Positions 1-11,859 of a DNA stretch of 64,000 nt are shown here, one piece after another. A program made the position numbers and the translations under genes. The notes under the pieces are model-generated. The model was not told the DNA's origin. It saw only the letters and a program-made list of their open reading frames with translations, and did no database searches. Within the stretch, counting starts at the first letter, position 1. Every line of letters starts with the position of its first letter. The DNA comes from Opisthocomus hoazin (lineage: Eukaryota > Chordata > Aves > Opisthocomiformes > Opisthocomidae), in contig NC_134431.1 of assembly GCF_030867145.1 (NCBI RefSeq), forward strand, positions 9,191,089 to 9,255,088, written 5' to 3'.

Positions 1-350
1 TATTAAATTCCTCAGGGCTTTCCTATAACGAAGATGGTTGTGTTATAAAAGTACTGTAGGCTAACGGCTTCATCCAAAGACAACCAGAGGCTTTGGTGGG
101 CTTTGGAACAGACCTTAAACCAAGAGGGGAATACAGCACACTCAGACAGGCTGTCCTGGGAACCATTAAATCGTAACAATTCAAAAATGTTCTAGTGAGC
201 TGAACTATCAAGTGAAGCAGTGAGACAGGTTAACAGAGTTTCAGAATCTCTTGAGTATTGTAGGAAGTGTTAATCTCAAAGTAAATTAATTATCAAGGCC
301 TAAAATTCTTATTTTTATCCATAATTGATCATAAAAGATGCATGTGCCTG

Positions 351-367
351 TAATTAGACATGCAAAT
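351..367. promoter_or_regulatory. Possible homeodomain plus POU octamer pair
   Basis: A TAATTA homeodomain core (351-356) is followed after three bases by a perfect ATGCAAAT octamer (360-367). Adjacent paired sites of this kind occur in developmental enhancers and EYA2 is a developmentally regulated gene. Short motifs occur often by chance, so this is only suggestive. Confidence 0.2.
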
Positions 368-3300
368 GCTCTGAATTAAATCTCGCACGTGGAGGTCTTG
401 GTTCTGTGTGTCTTCCTCCAGAAGAAGTGTCAGGTTGTATGATCACCATTCCCCTGACCAACATTAATGTCCCAGTATCATCCTGTCTGTTGCACTGGTA
501 GTGCTGCTGTGCAGCCACTCAGAGAATTAGTCCATAAAGTTGATCAAGTTGAAGAATAACACATCTTTCTGGGGTGATTTTTCTGGGAACAGGGGAGGAG
601 GAAGATCAACCATAGCTTCAGAGATTTTGGTCTAAACTCCTGTGTTCTTTGGCTACAAAATCTCAAATGGTTCCGTGTGTTGTCCCTTCCTTGGTGTAAT
701 GGCAGCAGCAGGGAGCTGCCCCAAAAAATCTGATTTTAAAAAAAAAAGAAATAAAAGAGGAAGAATTCACAAAAAGGATTATCAATTGCAGTCATATTAT
801 TAATAATTAATGCTTCAATGTTTTCTGACCTGATTTCATGTGAAAATTCTCTTTGGTGTCTGAGGGAAATCTCTGTAGTCCTTGCCATAGATGTGGGCTC
901 CTCAGAGCAAGGACAGTTCATCTCAGGTGTTTAGAGAATAATTTACTCACAGCATTAGTAGAAGTTAAACCACAAAATTTACTCGGGGTTGAAGCATGAA
1001 TGGAAAGCCTAGCCTAGGTCGCTCCTTTTTTGTCGTCTTTGTCCAAACTCTTTGCTCTATCCCATGGATTACACAGTCATCAGACATTGGCTCTTAATGT
1101 CTTTCCCATACGGTCACTGCAGTATAACCTTTACAGTGGCAGTCAGAGTGGCCTGCAAATTCACGTCTCCTTTTGCTTTCTTGCCTGCGATTGAATGGAT
1201 GCATACCTGCACAAACATACGGAGTCATGGTGTAAGTGATCAGGGCAGCAAAGCTGTCACACCCGAGGAAATCTCTCCACCCTTTCGTTTCTCAGCAGGA
1301 GGCCCTCTAACAAAGAAAAGGCAAAAAAAATTAAAGTTCCATAGGCAGTTAACCCTGGATATTGTGTTCAGGAGGGTTTAGAAACCTGTTCTGCAGGCTG
1401 CTGATCACTGTATGGGTGTAGAATACTTACCATGTGCCTAGAGACCACAGCAGATGTAGACCATCATTATAGCTTAATGTACTGTCCACACAGCCCTTTT
1501 AATCCCTTCAGGCATGTATAATAGAGTTCCCATTCAACAGGAGGGTGGCTGCAGTCTTTACTACTGTCTGCAAAGATCTGCCCGCCAGATCACTGACAAA
1601 ACATGATGGGAAAAATGGGTCAAAATCTGTAACAGCGCTGCTGGAGTTTCACATGAGTTGGGTAAAAGTCAAGGGGCTTTGGCTGTTCATTTGAAGCAGC
1701 AAGGCGCAATACAGAAAGACTCTTTTGGTGATATTAGTTCAGACATAATAAAAAGAGATTGCAAGCACTCCTGTGCCAAAAAAAATCACAAGTCTAGTTC
1801 CCTTTCCCTGACTGAGATATTTGCAAGCTTGTTCCATAACCTGTGTTGTCAAAGCATTAAAAAAAAAAATTCTGCATCTCTTTCAGTCTAAGAAATTTAA
1901 GTATTATATTGCAGATTCCTTCTCATGCTTTTTAAAGGACTAGTATCAAGAAAAAAGGGGACACAGGGTGTGTTGTTTTCCCTAACTGAGGGGTATTTGT
2001 GAAGCCAATACCTTTTCTCAGTATTTTGTATTGTTCCCAGAATGTGTATTCTTGTTCTGTGATGGTACACTGTTTGATTTTAGTGTCAAAATGAATTGTG
2101 ATTAAAGTAAACTCTGGAGTTAAAATTCATCTTTATGTGCAAGTTACTCTGAAATCCTAGAACCAAATGGAAGGGATTTCACTTTAGCACTGACTTAAAG
2201 AACTGAATACATAGGACAGCCTAAATTCTTTAATTGTGTTGGATCTTTATCAGTACTTCGACAATGTCTGCTGATACCTGGGAGTTACAATCTATAAAAT
2301 TGCCTGTAAGATGCATAGAAATTTTTGAGATTGTTCAGCATCTTGAATTGGCTTGAATTAAGAAAAACATACTGCAAAAAATTGTAGAGCCCATTATATT
2401 CCAGTTTTAAATCAGAGTTATGCAAAGTCATGTTCTAGATTTATTTAACCTTGACTAGAAGGTGTTTAGATTGCCTCTATTACGCTGTGTCCCTGAGAGC
2501 CTGGACTACGTGCTCACTTTGCCTGGAGTGGCCACTCCGGCTGCTTTCAGGGGCGTCTTGCAGTTTACCTCATAGTTGCTTGATTGATGTAGAGGCTGTT
2601 TTTCTATGATAGCCATATTTTTTTTATTGCTTTTCCACTTCAGAGATTTATCCAAGTCGTCAGCAGACAGGTATCAGTGAGATGGAGACAGGGCATGCAC
2701 TCAAGTCTATGTGAACGTGGGACCTGCCTTGCTGATGAGGGACTTGTAGTGGCACAGGTGTGTGAAGGACCAGAAGAGGGTCCTGCAAAGGTAGCAGGGC
2801 CTCAGGACCTTTTGGACACAGTAACTAAAGTAGCTGCTGGTTCTTGTTGAGGACAGGACATAAACATGATTTTCTAGCATTTCAAGCAAATGTCATAGCT
2901 GCTGTGTGTTGGCTGTCTGTGAATTGGACTGTCTTGTTCTCACCAGAAATGATGTTGAGGATCTAAGAAACCTTATTCATCAAAAAGTTTCACTGCTAGT
3001 TATATGTTCGTAGAAAAAGTTTTCCTTTAAGTAAATTATAATTTCCAATTAAAAAAAAAAGTCATTGAAAAGTTCCTGCTTGGCTCTACTTGCGATCCTT
3101 GTAAAACCCTAGGGTTCTTTTCTTTTTTTTTTTTCTCCCTGCTTTCATTGAATGCTTCAAGTAGCTTGTGCTTTTCCCTGCTTTGTTCTCTCGCAGGACC
3201 CTACAGCCAGAATCTGATTGAAACACCACAGGGATTTAATCAAATCTGATGGTGATTCATGCTTCTAATGGTCGAATCTGTCCTTTACTACTTTACAAAC

Positions 3301-6300
3301 TGAGAAGGAATAAAACCCCATTTTATTGCTCGGCTGTTAAAAACTATTTGTAGAAGTTGCTAAGGTTCAAATCAAAAGCGCCCTCCCTTGAGAACTATTA
3401 GTTAATTCTAAGTGCCATGGCGTCGCTTTTTTTCTTCTTCTCTCGCTTGAGATGTGGCCTTATATCACTACTGCTGTTCAAACATCTGAGAGTTTTCCAT
3501 TCCTTTGACAAACATGAGCCAAAGTGCTTAAGGACATCTGTTTATTTTATTTCTTTAATGAGAAAACCTTCCAATTTCTTACTGGCTCAGCTGTGTTTAT
3601 TTACATTTTGTTAGTCATATGTGTGGGGCACCTTGGGACGTTAAAAACCTGCAGAGGCCTATGTTGAGGGCTGCTCACAGGCATCCTGGTCAGAAAGGCA
3701 GAATAAGCCCTTGCTAAGGAAAACACAGTCCTTGGAACTCCATAAAATAGATTTTCAAAACAAATAGAGCCTAATTCACTCGGTAGATCGTGGATTAAGT
3801 CAAGATGAATACAATTTGGAAAGGATTTTCTGAGGAAGTTGGAGATTTTTTTACCCACTGGAGGCTAAACCTTGTATTTAATGCCTTTTTAAGTTAAATT
3901 AAAAAAGCATTCAATCACTGCAGGTAATAAAAAAGTCTGTTACTTTAGACATGCTGCTATATCAATTATTAATTTGTTACTGGAGAGAAGGGAGTAAATA
4001 ATTCCAGCCATTTGATTATTTCAAATGTGTATTTCGGGAGCAAACATCTGTGTTTATCATCTGTACTGGCTGATGAGAAGCAGCAGCAGAAACAGCAAAA
4101 CCAGGTCCACAGCAACCTAGATGGTGGGCATGGGAGATGCTCTGAGCTTGTGTAGATGTAACCTCTTGTACTAGAGCTTAGGTGAGCAGAAGGTTTGCTA
4201 AGCAAAGTGCACGTGTGGCATTTGGAAGTATTAAAGGATTATTTTTGACATAAAATCTATATGAGAAAAAATGCTGGATTGTCAAACAAGCAGGTGTAAA
4301 GGGAACCTGCTTTCCAGTATCACTGAATCATGACTTGATTTTAAGCGAAAAATAGTTTTAAAAAGCCAAAGGGACATAACCTGTGTTAGGAAGTTGCATG
4401 TGCGAAATATGCAATTTTGCTGAGGATCATGCATTGTGATGTGTTTCCACCAGTTTTTCCAGGAGTTTTGTGTTTTTCACAGAGCTATCAAAGGCTTATG
4501 TATAGAAATACAGTGATTTTCCTGTGTTGAGGGGAAGGAAATGAAGACATATTTGGTTTAAATACCAATCCCTCTTTTGACATTTATGGCTTATATATTA
4601 AAAAGAAATTATTTGTAGATTTTCGGTCATGAACCGTTTGTACTACTGAATAAAAATAATTCCCATTTGTTCTCAAGTGTCATGGCCCAGCTTTTAACCT
4701 GTATTTAAATACAGTATTCCCACAGGACTGGAATCCATTTCAGAACTTACGGGTTCAGACACTGGATAAATTAGAGTAGTCATTTCTGCTTGTCCCTAAG
4801 AATAGTTCGTTCAGAGAGGAAGGAGAACCTTTTCAACCTCCATGTGCTCTTGAATGTGAGGATTTAGTGACTGACATGCACACTTGCTTATTGGAATAAT
4901 TTCCAAGGTGTAGTCCCCAACCATTTCTGAACAGGTACATGCCAGTAAAAAGAGAATAATTCAGTAAATAATAAGCAATATTTTGGAAGTACCTTTCAAG
5001 TCACAGTAAGGGTGAATATGAAATTGTATCTGAAGAAAAAGGATTCAACTATATTTGGTCTCCATCTAACATGGACTTTTCACAAAGTCACACTGTGATG
5101 ACAGTAGACACTATTCATTTAAATTTAGTAGATTGTCTAATAAACCTGGATATATCAACATTTAGATAAAACAATATGTCTTCATTTTTGGAGAAAAAAG
5201 TTTAGAGCCTGAAAACCCAAGTGATTCTATCTGTGAAAGGACAATCCTGTTTTAAAAAGTCTGAAGTGTAGTCACTTGAGTAAGTCACTTCTGAAAATGG
5301 GTTTCAGCTCCTGAGGTACTTTGCTTACTTAAAACAACTTTGCTCACAAATACCCACTCTGACTTGAAAACCTTTGAGAAGCTAGGTCTAGCTGTAGCCT
5401 GTGTCTATTAAAAAGATGAAATTGCAAGCTAAACAACTTACGTGTAGTAAAAGAGCTAAATGTGTTCTCTTCCTCTAAAAAGTGTGGACTTACTTGTACT
5501 AGAACTGATGCACATGGTTAATTTCCCATTATTATGGGAAAGCCTTGTTCATGTCTCGAATTCTGATCAAGGTATAAAATGTTACAACCAAAGAATGATT
5601 ACTCTCACAGACTCTTTGTTCAAACATGTGGCCCAGGTGTTTGTAGCTTTGCTTTTTTCATTATTACTATTTTTATACTACAACCAAGCTGGTCCATTTT
5701 CCAGGAGTTTCTAAGTAATTAAACACAATTAAAACTATTAAATTCTTTCTTTTGGTGACAACTTTGTTATTAACAGCTAACTGCAAGGAGGAGATTTAAA
5801 TTAGAAATCCTTTGATTGTACACTAATCCGTCTCTCACCTCTGGCTGACACCTGTGGCAGATAAACCCTATAGAATAGGAGTCTGATGAATACTCTTAAT
5901 TAATACTTTCTTCCTTGTAGACAAGTAATTATTTGCTCACGGCATAAACAGGTATTTGGCAGGGATTTAGAGAGACTGATTAGTTTTAAATACTAGGGCT
6001 TTATTTTGGTTTTTTTTAAAGCAGGGGGTGAGGAGGGGAAGGTCTGAATCCAAGATCCATGCTCAGAATGACTTTGTCCTAACATTTTGAATGTCGAGTT
6101 AATTGGCACATTGCTTAATAGAAGCAGTCAGACAACAAGCTGATTTGTTATCCGTCTCAAAGGAGCCAGCTTTGCCCCTTTGCTAATGGCCTGCAAGTCT
6201 GAACAGCATACCTGTACGGCAGAGGCTTGGAATGGGCTTTGGAGCCAGGATTGGAGGTGAGAGTGACTTGCACTTGAGAGATTGCCAGAGATAAGTCTGC

Positions 6301-9300
6301 TTCTCTCTTCCTTTCGAAATTACAGTGTACAACAGGGGAGAGCTGGCTGTGCACATCCAACCAACTGGATTAGTAGTAGCTGCAGGTGTTAAGAAATACA
6401 TGTCTTTTTAATGCTTACTTTTGGGCAAGTATAAGCAGTTTACAAAAAATCAATCTCAGTAAGAAGGTTTTAATACAGAGCCATCTGGGAGGATGCTGAC
6501 GGTGGAGTTTGAAGTGTGGCTGCAATGCACATGGGCTGTTGTGTAGCTAATGCCAATACCTTTATTAGTGAAGACAGGGCAATGCAGGCTTCTGTATAGG
6601 TTAGCTCCTGAAAGAGGGTCTAGAGACCTACACAGGACATACTTGCAGCTAGTTGTACCCACATTTGGTAGCTTAAAGCTAATTTTGGTATGCCTACACA
6701 TTCTGCATTCCCTTTGCTTTGCTAAAATACAGACTAGTCAGAGTTTCACCTGGAGCGAGCAGACCTAACTTCCCACTTCAACTCACTGCTGTAATAGGGA
6801 ATTATTTGTTCTTTGCTCATCTCCAGTTTTTGTGGAAATCTTTAAGCAAAGACAGACTGAAAACTGTTCAGCAAGGTCCTTTTAGCCATCTTCTGTTATC
6901 CTGTTACTCAAAATGAGGAGACAAAATGAAAACAGAAACAGAAATTAATTTTAGGCAAGGAGTTATTAGCTTGGAGGACATAATTGAACTCAAATTGTAA
7001 TTTTAAAATGCAATTCACCGCAAATGTACAGAACTAGTTGAAGGATTAGGAACTGTGCATGCAACTAGCAGCATAACAGCAACATTCAGAGCAAATGTGT
7101 TAGCTCATGCCATTGGGATAGGAAAGCAAATGGTCCCTTTGGTGAATGGACACTTTTGTCTTCCTCTGCAGCATGTTCCACAGGCTGCTGTTGCCCATGT
7201 TTTGCTCTAGTACGACTATCTGCTGAACAGGCAGCAAAAGTCCCAGCTGTGACAGAAACAGCAGAGACACGTGTCCAAGGATGCTCTTTAGGGCAAACAT
7301 TTTTGATCCAAAATGTTAAAGAAGGGCTTATCTTACTCTTTGTATGTTTTGATCCTTTATTGTTTATGAAGCAGTAGTAGGGAATGGAGGCTTTTGACCT
7401 CTCAGTTCCCTCAAGATGTGCACTGAGCAGAAAGAGGAAGCTGTGAAACTACTACTCCTGTTCGTTAAAAGTGGGAGTGAAGGGTGTATTGAGGAGGGGG
7501 AATATCAGTCTCTTCGAGAATGGATACTTCAAAATGACCACTGCCCCCCTGGTGCTTATTTCCCCCAGCCGATAGGAGGAAGCCTGCTAAAGCTGTGTGC
7601 TTGGAGGGTCAGGAGTGCCTGGTCTCTCATGTCTGAGCACCAGACGTTAGCACTGAAAGTAATTTGTGGGGCTGTTTAATTTCAACCCTGAAGGAAGCCC
7701 CAACAACGATGCGTAGCAGAGGTGAGGCATATAAGGATATGCTGTGGTGCTGGAGGTTTTATTTACAGAAGGAGTTTATTGCCTGTTTTCTATCCCTGCC
7801 TCTCATTGTCCTTGTTTGTGAAAGCATGACTCGTAGATTAGCAGAGGGATAGGACCTTGCTCTTCTAAAGTTACTAAACAAGCACTCAGGGTTGAGTTTT
7901 TCGATTAATCTGTTTTCACTGTAAAAAGTGGTTCCTGGAGGAGATTTGATTTCAAGCTGTCTGTGGTCCATTCTCCCTTGGGCTTCATATGCATCAGAAA
8001 ATATTGGCTAGATCTGTTGCCCAGGAAGCTTTTTCCCAGGGCTCCAGGGTGCACTTTTCCTATGGAAGGACCTGTTAGCAGGGATCATCTGTATGAATGT
8101 GGCACCTTCCTGTTGCTCTGCTAAGCTCACACTGACATAGGCATTAGCAGTCCACCAGGGCATCACCTGCAGCATAGAGAGATCCTTTAGCGGTACAGGA
8201 TTTCTGTGCCTAAGAAGAGCTCTCTGTGAACATCTTCAGATAATTTTCATAATTCTCTTTCAGATTATTTGTGCACTGTACAGACAATTTGGACAACATG
8301 TTGATTGGTATACTTATCTCATTCTGGTGCTTTCCCATCAGTCTGATTTTCCTGTTTATGCATACTTGAATTGCAAGCTGTAGTGACTATGTCTTTCTTT
8401 TGTGTGGTTACAACCACTAGCACAGTGGGGTTCAAGTCTGGGACTACTGCTTCTAGATGCGACAGTAACGCAAATAAATAACTGCCAGTGGAACCCTGGC
8501 ATAGTGCCTCTAGACACCTATATCATACTGGGAGTGCTGATTTGCCTTTTAACTTTATCAGCCTCTTTAAGACTTGGAAGCATGCCTTGCTGTAGAGGAA
8601 ATGTCCATACTGTGAAAGCAGTGATGCCAAATCATTTCCCCAGACGACTTCCTCTCTGGGTGGTAAAGTGCATTTTTCTATTTTCATTTTCATTCCTTCA
8701 TATTCTGTATCTCAGGAGAAAGATTATTTTCCTCTTATTTACAGTTCAATTTCCATAATGTTTAGTTTAAGAGAAGGTAACTTCATACACTGTGGAAATA
8801 TTTCCTCCTCCCCGTTAGTGATTAATACCAATAAAGCTAAAGACAAAACTTAGAAGATAAATGACAGATACCAACCAATGAGATTTCCTGAAAGAGTTTT
8901 AAAGGCTAATTGCTTCATTAAAAACTATTTTACAAAATAATTTCTTCCTAGCAGCATATTTTCTTCAAAACAGTTCCCCCGTGTAACTACAGCTGGGTAG
9001 TAAAATTTGATTCTGTGCTGTTTGCATGGGGCCACAGTCAGATGCCCTGATTTTGCCTGTGTCCCTGTGCCTCACCAGGGGAGCAGGTGTGGGGCTTAAA
9101 ATTAGAGACACGTTCAAGGCAAGTCTGTTGAAGTTTACTTTTTGCCCAGAGGAGAAAGTGCCCTGCTTTCTGGGACAGCAACAAGCGTGTTTAAACACGA
9201 GTGACACAGCTTTTCTTTGGATGGGCACAATGCTTCTGAGTCACACACATGAAACCACAGCCATTCTGCTCTAATTAAAGAGAACTACACCAAGAATGCG

Positions 9301-9615
9301 TAATAATTAGGTTAGTGTATAATACACCATCCATGTCAACAGCATCTGCCACAAAGGTTGATTGAAATGTACTCATCCTGCAGATGTTGTGCTCCCAGTT
9401 AGAGCTCCTCAACTAATTCATTACTGTCCTGTCATACAATAACATGACTCCACAGAAATCTGCAGAAAATTAGAGCAAAGACTACATATAAATCTGCCCT
9501 GGTTTAGCATGGCTTGTAACTTTAGTGGAGGAAAACCACCCACATAAACATAAAGATGAGAGATCCCTGTCCTAATGAAGATGAATTACCAAAAAAAAGC
9601 CTGTGGTGGGAATGC

Positions 9616-9631
9616 TTTTTTTTTTTTTTTC
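9616..9631. repeat. T16 homopolymer
   Basis: An uninterrupted run of 16 T in the EYA2 intron. No retroelement body is recognisable beside it. Confidence 0.9.
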
Positions 9632-10788
9632 AAGTTGTCTGTTGTTGTTTAGTTTAAACAGGCACAATGCTTTTGAGCTATGAGTGTTTATGAAATTAAC
9701 CACAGATTATTTTTGCTTGTGTTTTTGAAGTATTTAATGAATAAGAAAATGTTCTGCTGGTGACCTTGTTTGTGTCAGTGCGTTTCTGTGCTTTTGCTGT
9801 GGGTTTAGGAACAAGGTCAGTGGTTTGGGGGCGGGAGGGGTGGTTGACTTTATGCATGAGAGACATGGAAAAGTGACCAAGACTCATTTAATATTGCAGT
9901 GCACCAGGCTGGCTACAGCAGGTCACTTGATTGTGTTTCAGAGTAACGAATCCACAGAGGCTGTATCCAGTGCCCACTGGGCAGCTTTGAAGCAGTAAGC
10001 CAAGAGCTGGAGGAGCCCTGTGGCTGCCAGCCCCATCCAAAGGGGCAGCTTGCAGCACCCAGTAGGTCTGCTGTGCACATGGTCAGCTGTTCATGTAACC
10101 TTCCAAGCCAGAAGAAAGGGAAATGGCCCAGCCAAAAGTCAGTCGCTTCTGCCACTCTGGATTGTATGTGGTGGCTTCCCTGGCCAAGCAGAGTCAGCCC
10201 CATCAGCTTGGGCTGATTTAAGCTTGTGCTTGCTGGCTTGGTGAGGAAATGAAGTGACAGCCCTCTCATAGGCCATTGTGGTACCTTGGCTGGGTAGCAA
10301 GGGGCAGGAAAATCATTGATTTTCTATAATGATTCAATTAGACACACTAAAGTAGAACTGCAGGTAGTGTAGTCCTTCTCCAGGGGAATTTACTTAAGGT
10401 TTTGCCCCTGGTGTTGGTAGGAAGAGGATCTGGATGTGAGAAAGTTCACACGTGCTTAAGAACGTGTAGAAGCCGTTTTAGAGCTGCTGGCACGTGCATT
10501 TTCACATTCTCTTAGTCATTAAAAAAGTGTGTTTTAAAAATACTGCAGGCAGCCAGAGCTTCTGCATCACGTCCTTCCCTCTGCGGAAGTGGTTTGGGAC
10601 CCTCTCGGGGACGGGCTGAGTTAGACCCACACCCAGCTGGGCAGGGGGCTGCTGGTACAAGAAGATGGCTGAATGAGCAAACCGTCACAGCCAGCCAGCC
10701 CACGCAGACAGGAGCGTTGGGTGCATGTCACCGTTTGGAACACTAGCTAGAATGACAGATGAACCCATCCAGCATTTTCACGTGCTGT

Positions 10789-10821
10789 GTCTTGTCTTGT
10801 CTTGTCTTTTTTTTTTTTTTT
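10789..10821. repeat. (CTTGT)n microsatellite grading into a T tract
   Basis: Three to four CTTGT units are followed by CT and a run of about 15 T. This is a simple repeat in the EYA2 intron and is expected to vary in length. Confidence 0.85.
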
Positions 10822-11707
10822 AATTGACATAGTTATTTGGGTGCAACTGCCATTATGGCTGCAGTTCTGGCTCTACAGGCATGCTTTATACCGCTGCAGA
10901 GCACGCTCTTGTCTGGAGCAGGAATAGTCATACATGGACGAGCGTTTTCTCATGCTATAATTGGTTTGCATGGAAGGGTGGGATTGTTTTAACTCTGCCA
11001 ATGCAGTTAAATAATTAGGCTTCAGTGGGGATGGAAGAGCTTTGCAGCAGTGTGGCTGCTCTTGCAGTTCCTGCCCCAAGTGCACATGTGCTGCTGAGGA
11101 CAGTAGATGCTGTCTCACACTCTGGGCTCAACAGTTGTGGGAACAACACATCTACCTTTCTGTCCTGTTCTGTGCTGATCACCTGGGTTAGCATGGCAGT
11201 GAAGATCTAAGCCAAGCATACTGAGACACATGGATTGCACCCTTTAGAGAAGGAGACTCAATTTATGTTTGAGCTCCTGGATTCTGTTTTCAGATTTTGC
11301 TCACCAAGTTGCTGTCTGACATTAAAAGAGAATAATGCTGACCTTCTGTAGCTGGTTTGAGGATGGAGTCAGGAAAGGATCACCCTCTGTGTGCCATGTC
11401 ATTCGTAACTATGCCCTAACCATCCACTAATGATGCTATTGGAAATCAATTCTTGGTCTAGCCCACTGAAGCAATGCTTGTATGGTCTCAGGTGTTTAAA
11501 GGTTCTTGTTATGTCATCTGAAGTGTGTGGGCTATTACTGGTCAAGGCGTGCCATAGACATCCTTCAAAGAACAGAATTTGATAACCTAGGAGAGCAAAA
11601 GAAAGGATGGGAAAATCAGGTTAAGATCCACTTGGGAAATAAAATTATTTTAATGAACATATCTTCAGAAACAGGAATGTGTAGATCCTATGTTTGCTCG
11701 AAGATCT

Positions 11708-11719
11708 CCCCCCCCCCCC
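11708..11719. repeat. C12 homopolymer
   Basis: Twelve consecutive C sit about 50 bases before the acceptor at 11769, followed by G, C and an A7 run. The acceptor has its own pyrimidine tract closer to the exon. Confidence 0.85.
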
Positions 11720-11769
11720 GCAAAAAAAGAAAATCAAAATGAATGGAAAAACTGGTTTTCCCCCAACAG

Positions 11770-11859
11770 GACACTACAACGTCTGTGCGGATAGGTCTTA
11801 TGATGGAAGAAATGATCTTCAACCTTGCAGATACACATCTGTTCTTTAATGACCTGGAG
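11770..11859 (+). CDS. EYA2: EYA2 coding exon (window exon 1)
   Basis: Thirty complete codons running from [15 protein letters not shown] to LFFNDLE. The acceptor is CCCCCAACAG and the donor is GAG|gtatgt. Both ends are in phase 0. It encodes a helical part of the EYA domain just after the first HAD motif, which lies on the unseen upstream exon. Confidence 0.96.

Larger units (their letters stand above)
1..11769 (+). other. EYA2: EYA2 intron (5' end outside window)
   Basis: This is the intron before the first visible EYA2 exon. It ends in a pyrimidine-rich tract and CAG at 11767-11769. I looked for the preceding exon (WDLDET...ASRYGK) and did not find it by eye, so it probably lies before base 1. 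Contents are unique AT-rich sequence, a T16 run (9616-9631), a CTTGT repeat with a T tract (about 10789-10821), a C12 run (11708-11719) and a POU/homeodomain-like motif pair near 351-367. Small ORFs here look random. Confidence 0.8.

Noticed and set aside
1..11769. Upstream EYA2 exon with the WDLDET catalytic motif
   Set aside because: Searched by eye for the motif and for the ASRYGK end of that exon; nothing matched, so it is presumed to lie outside the window.
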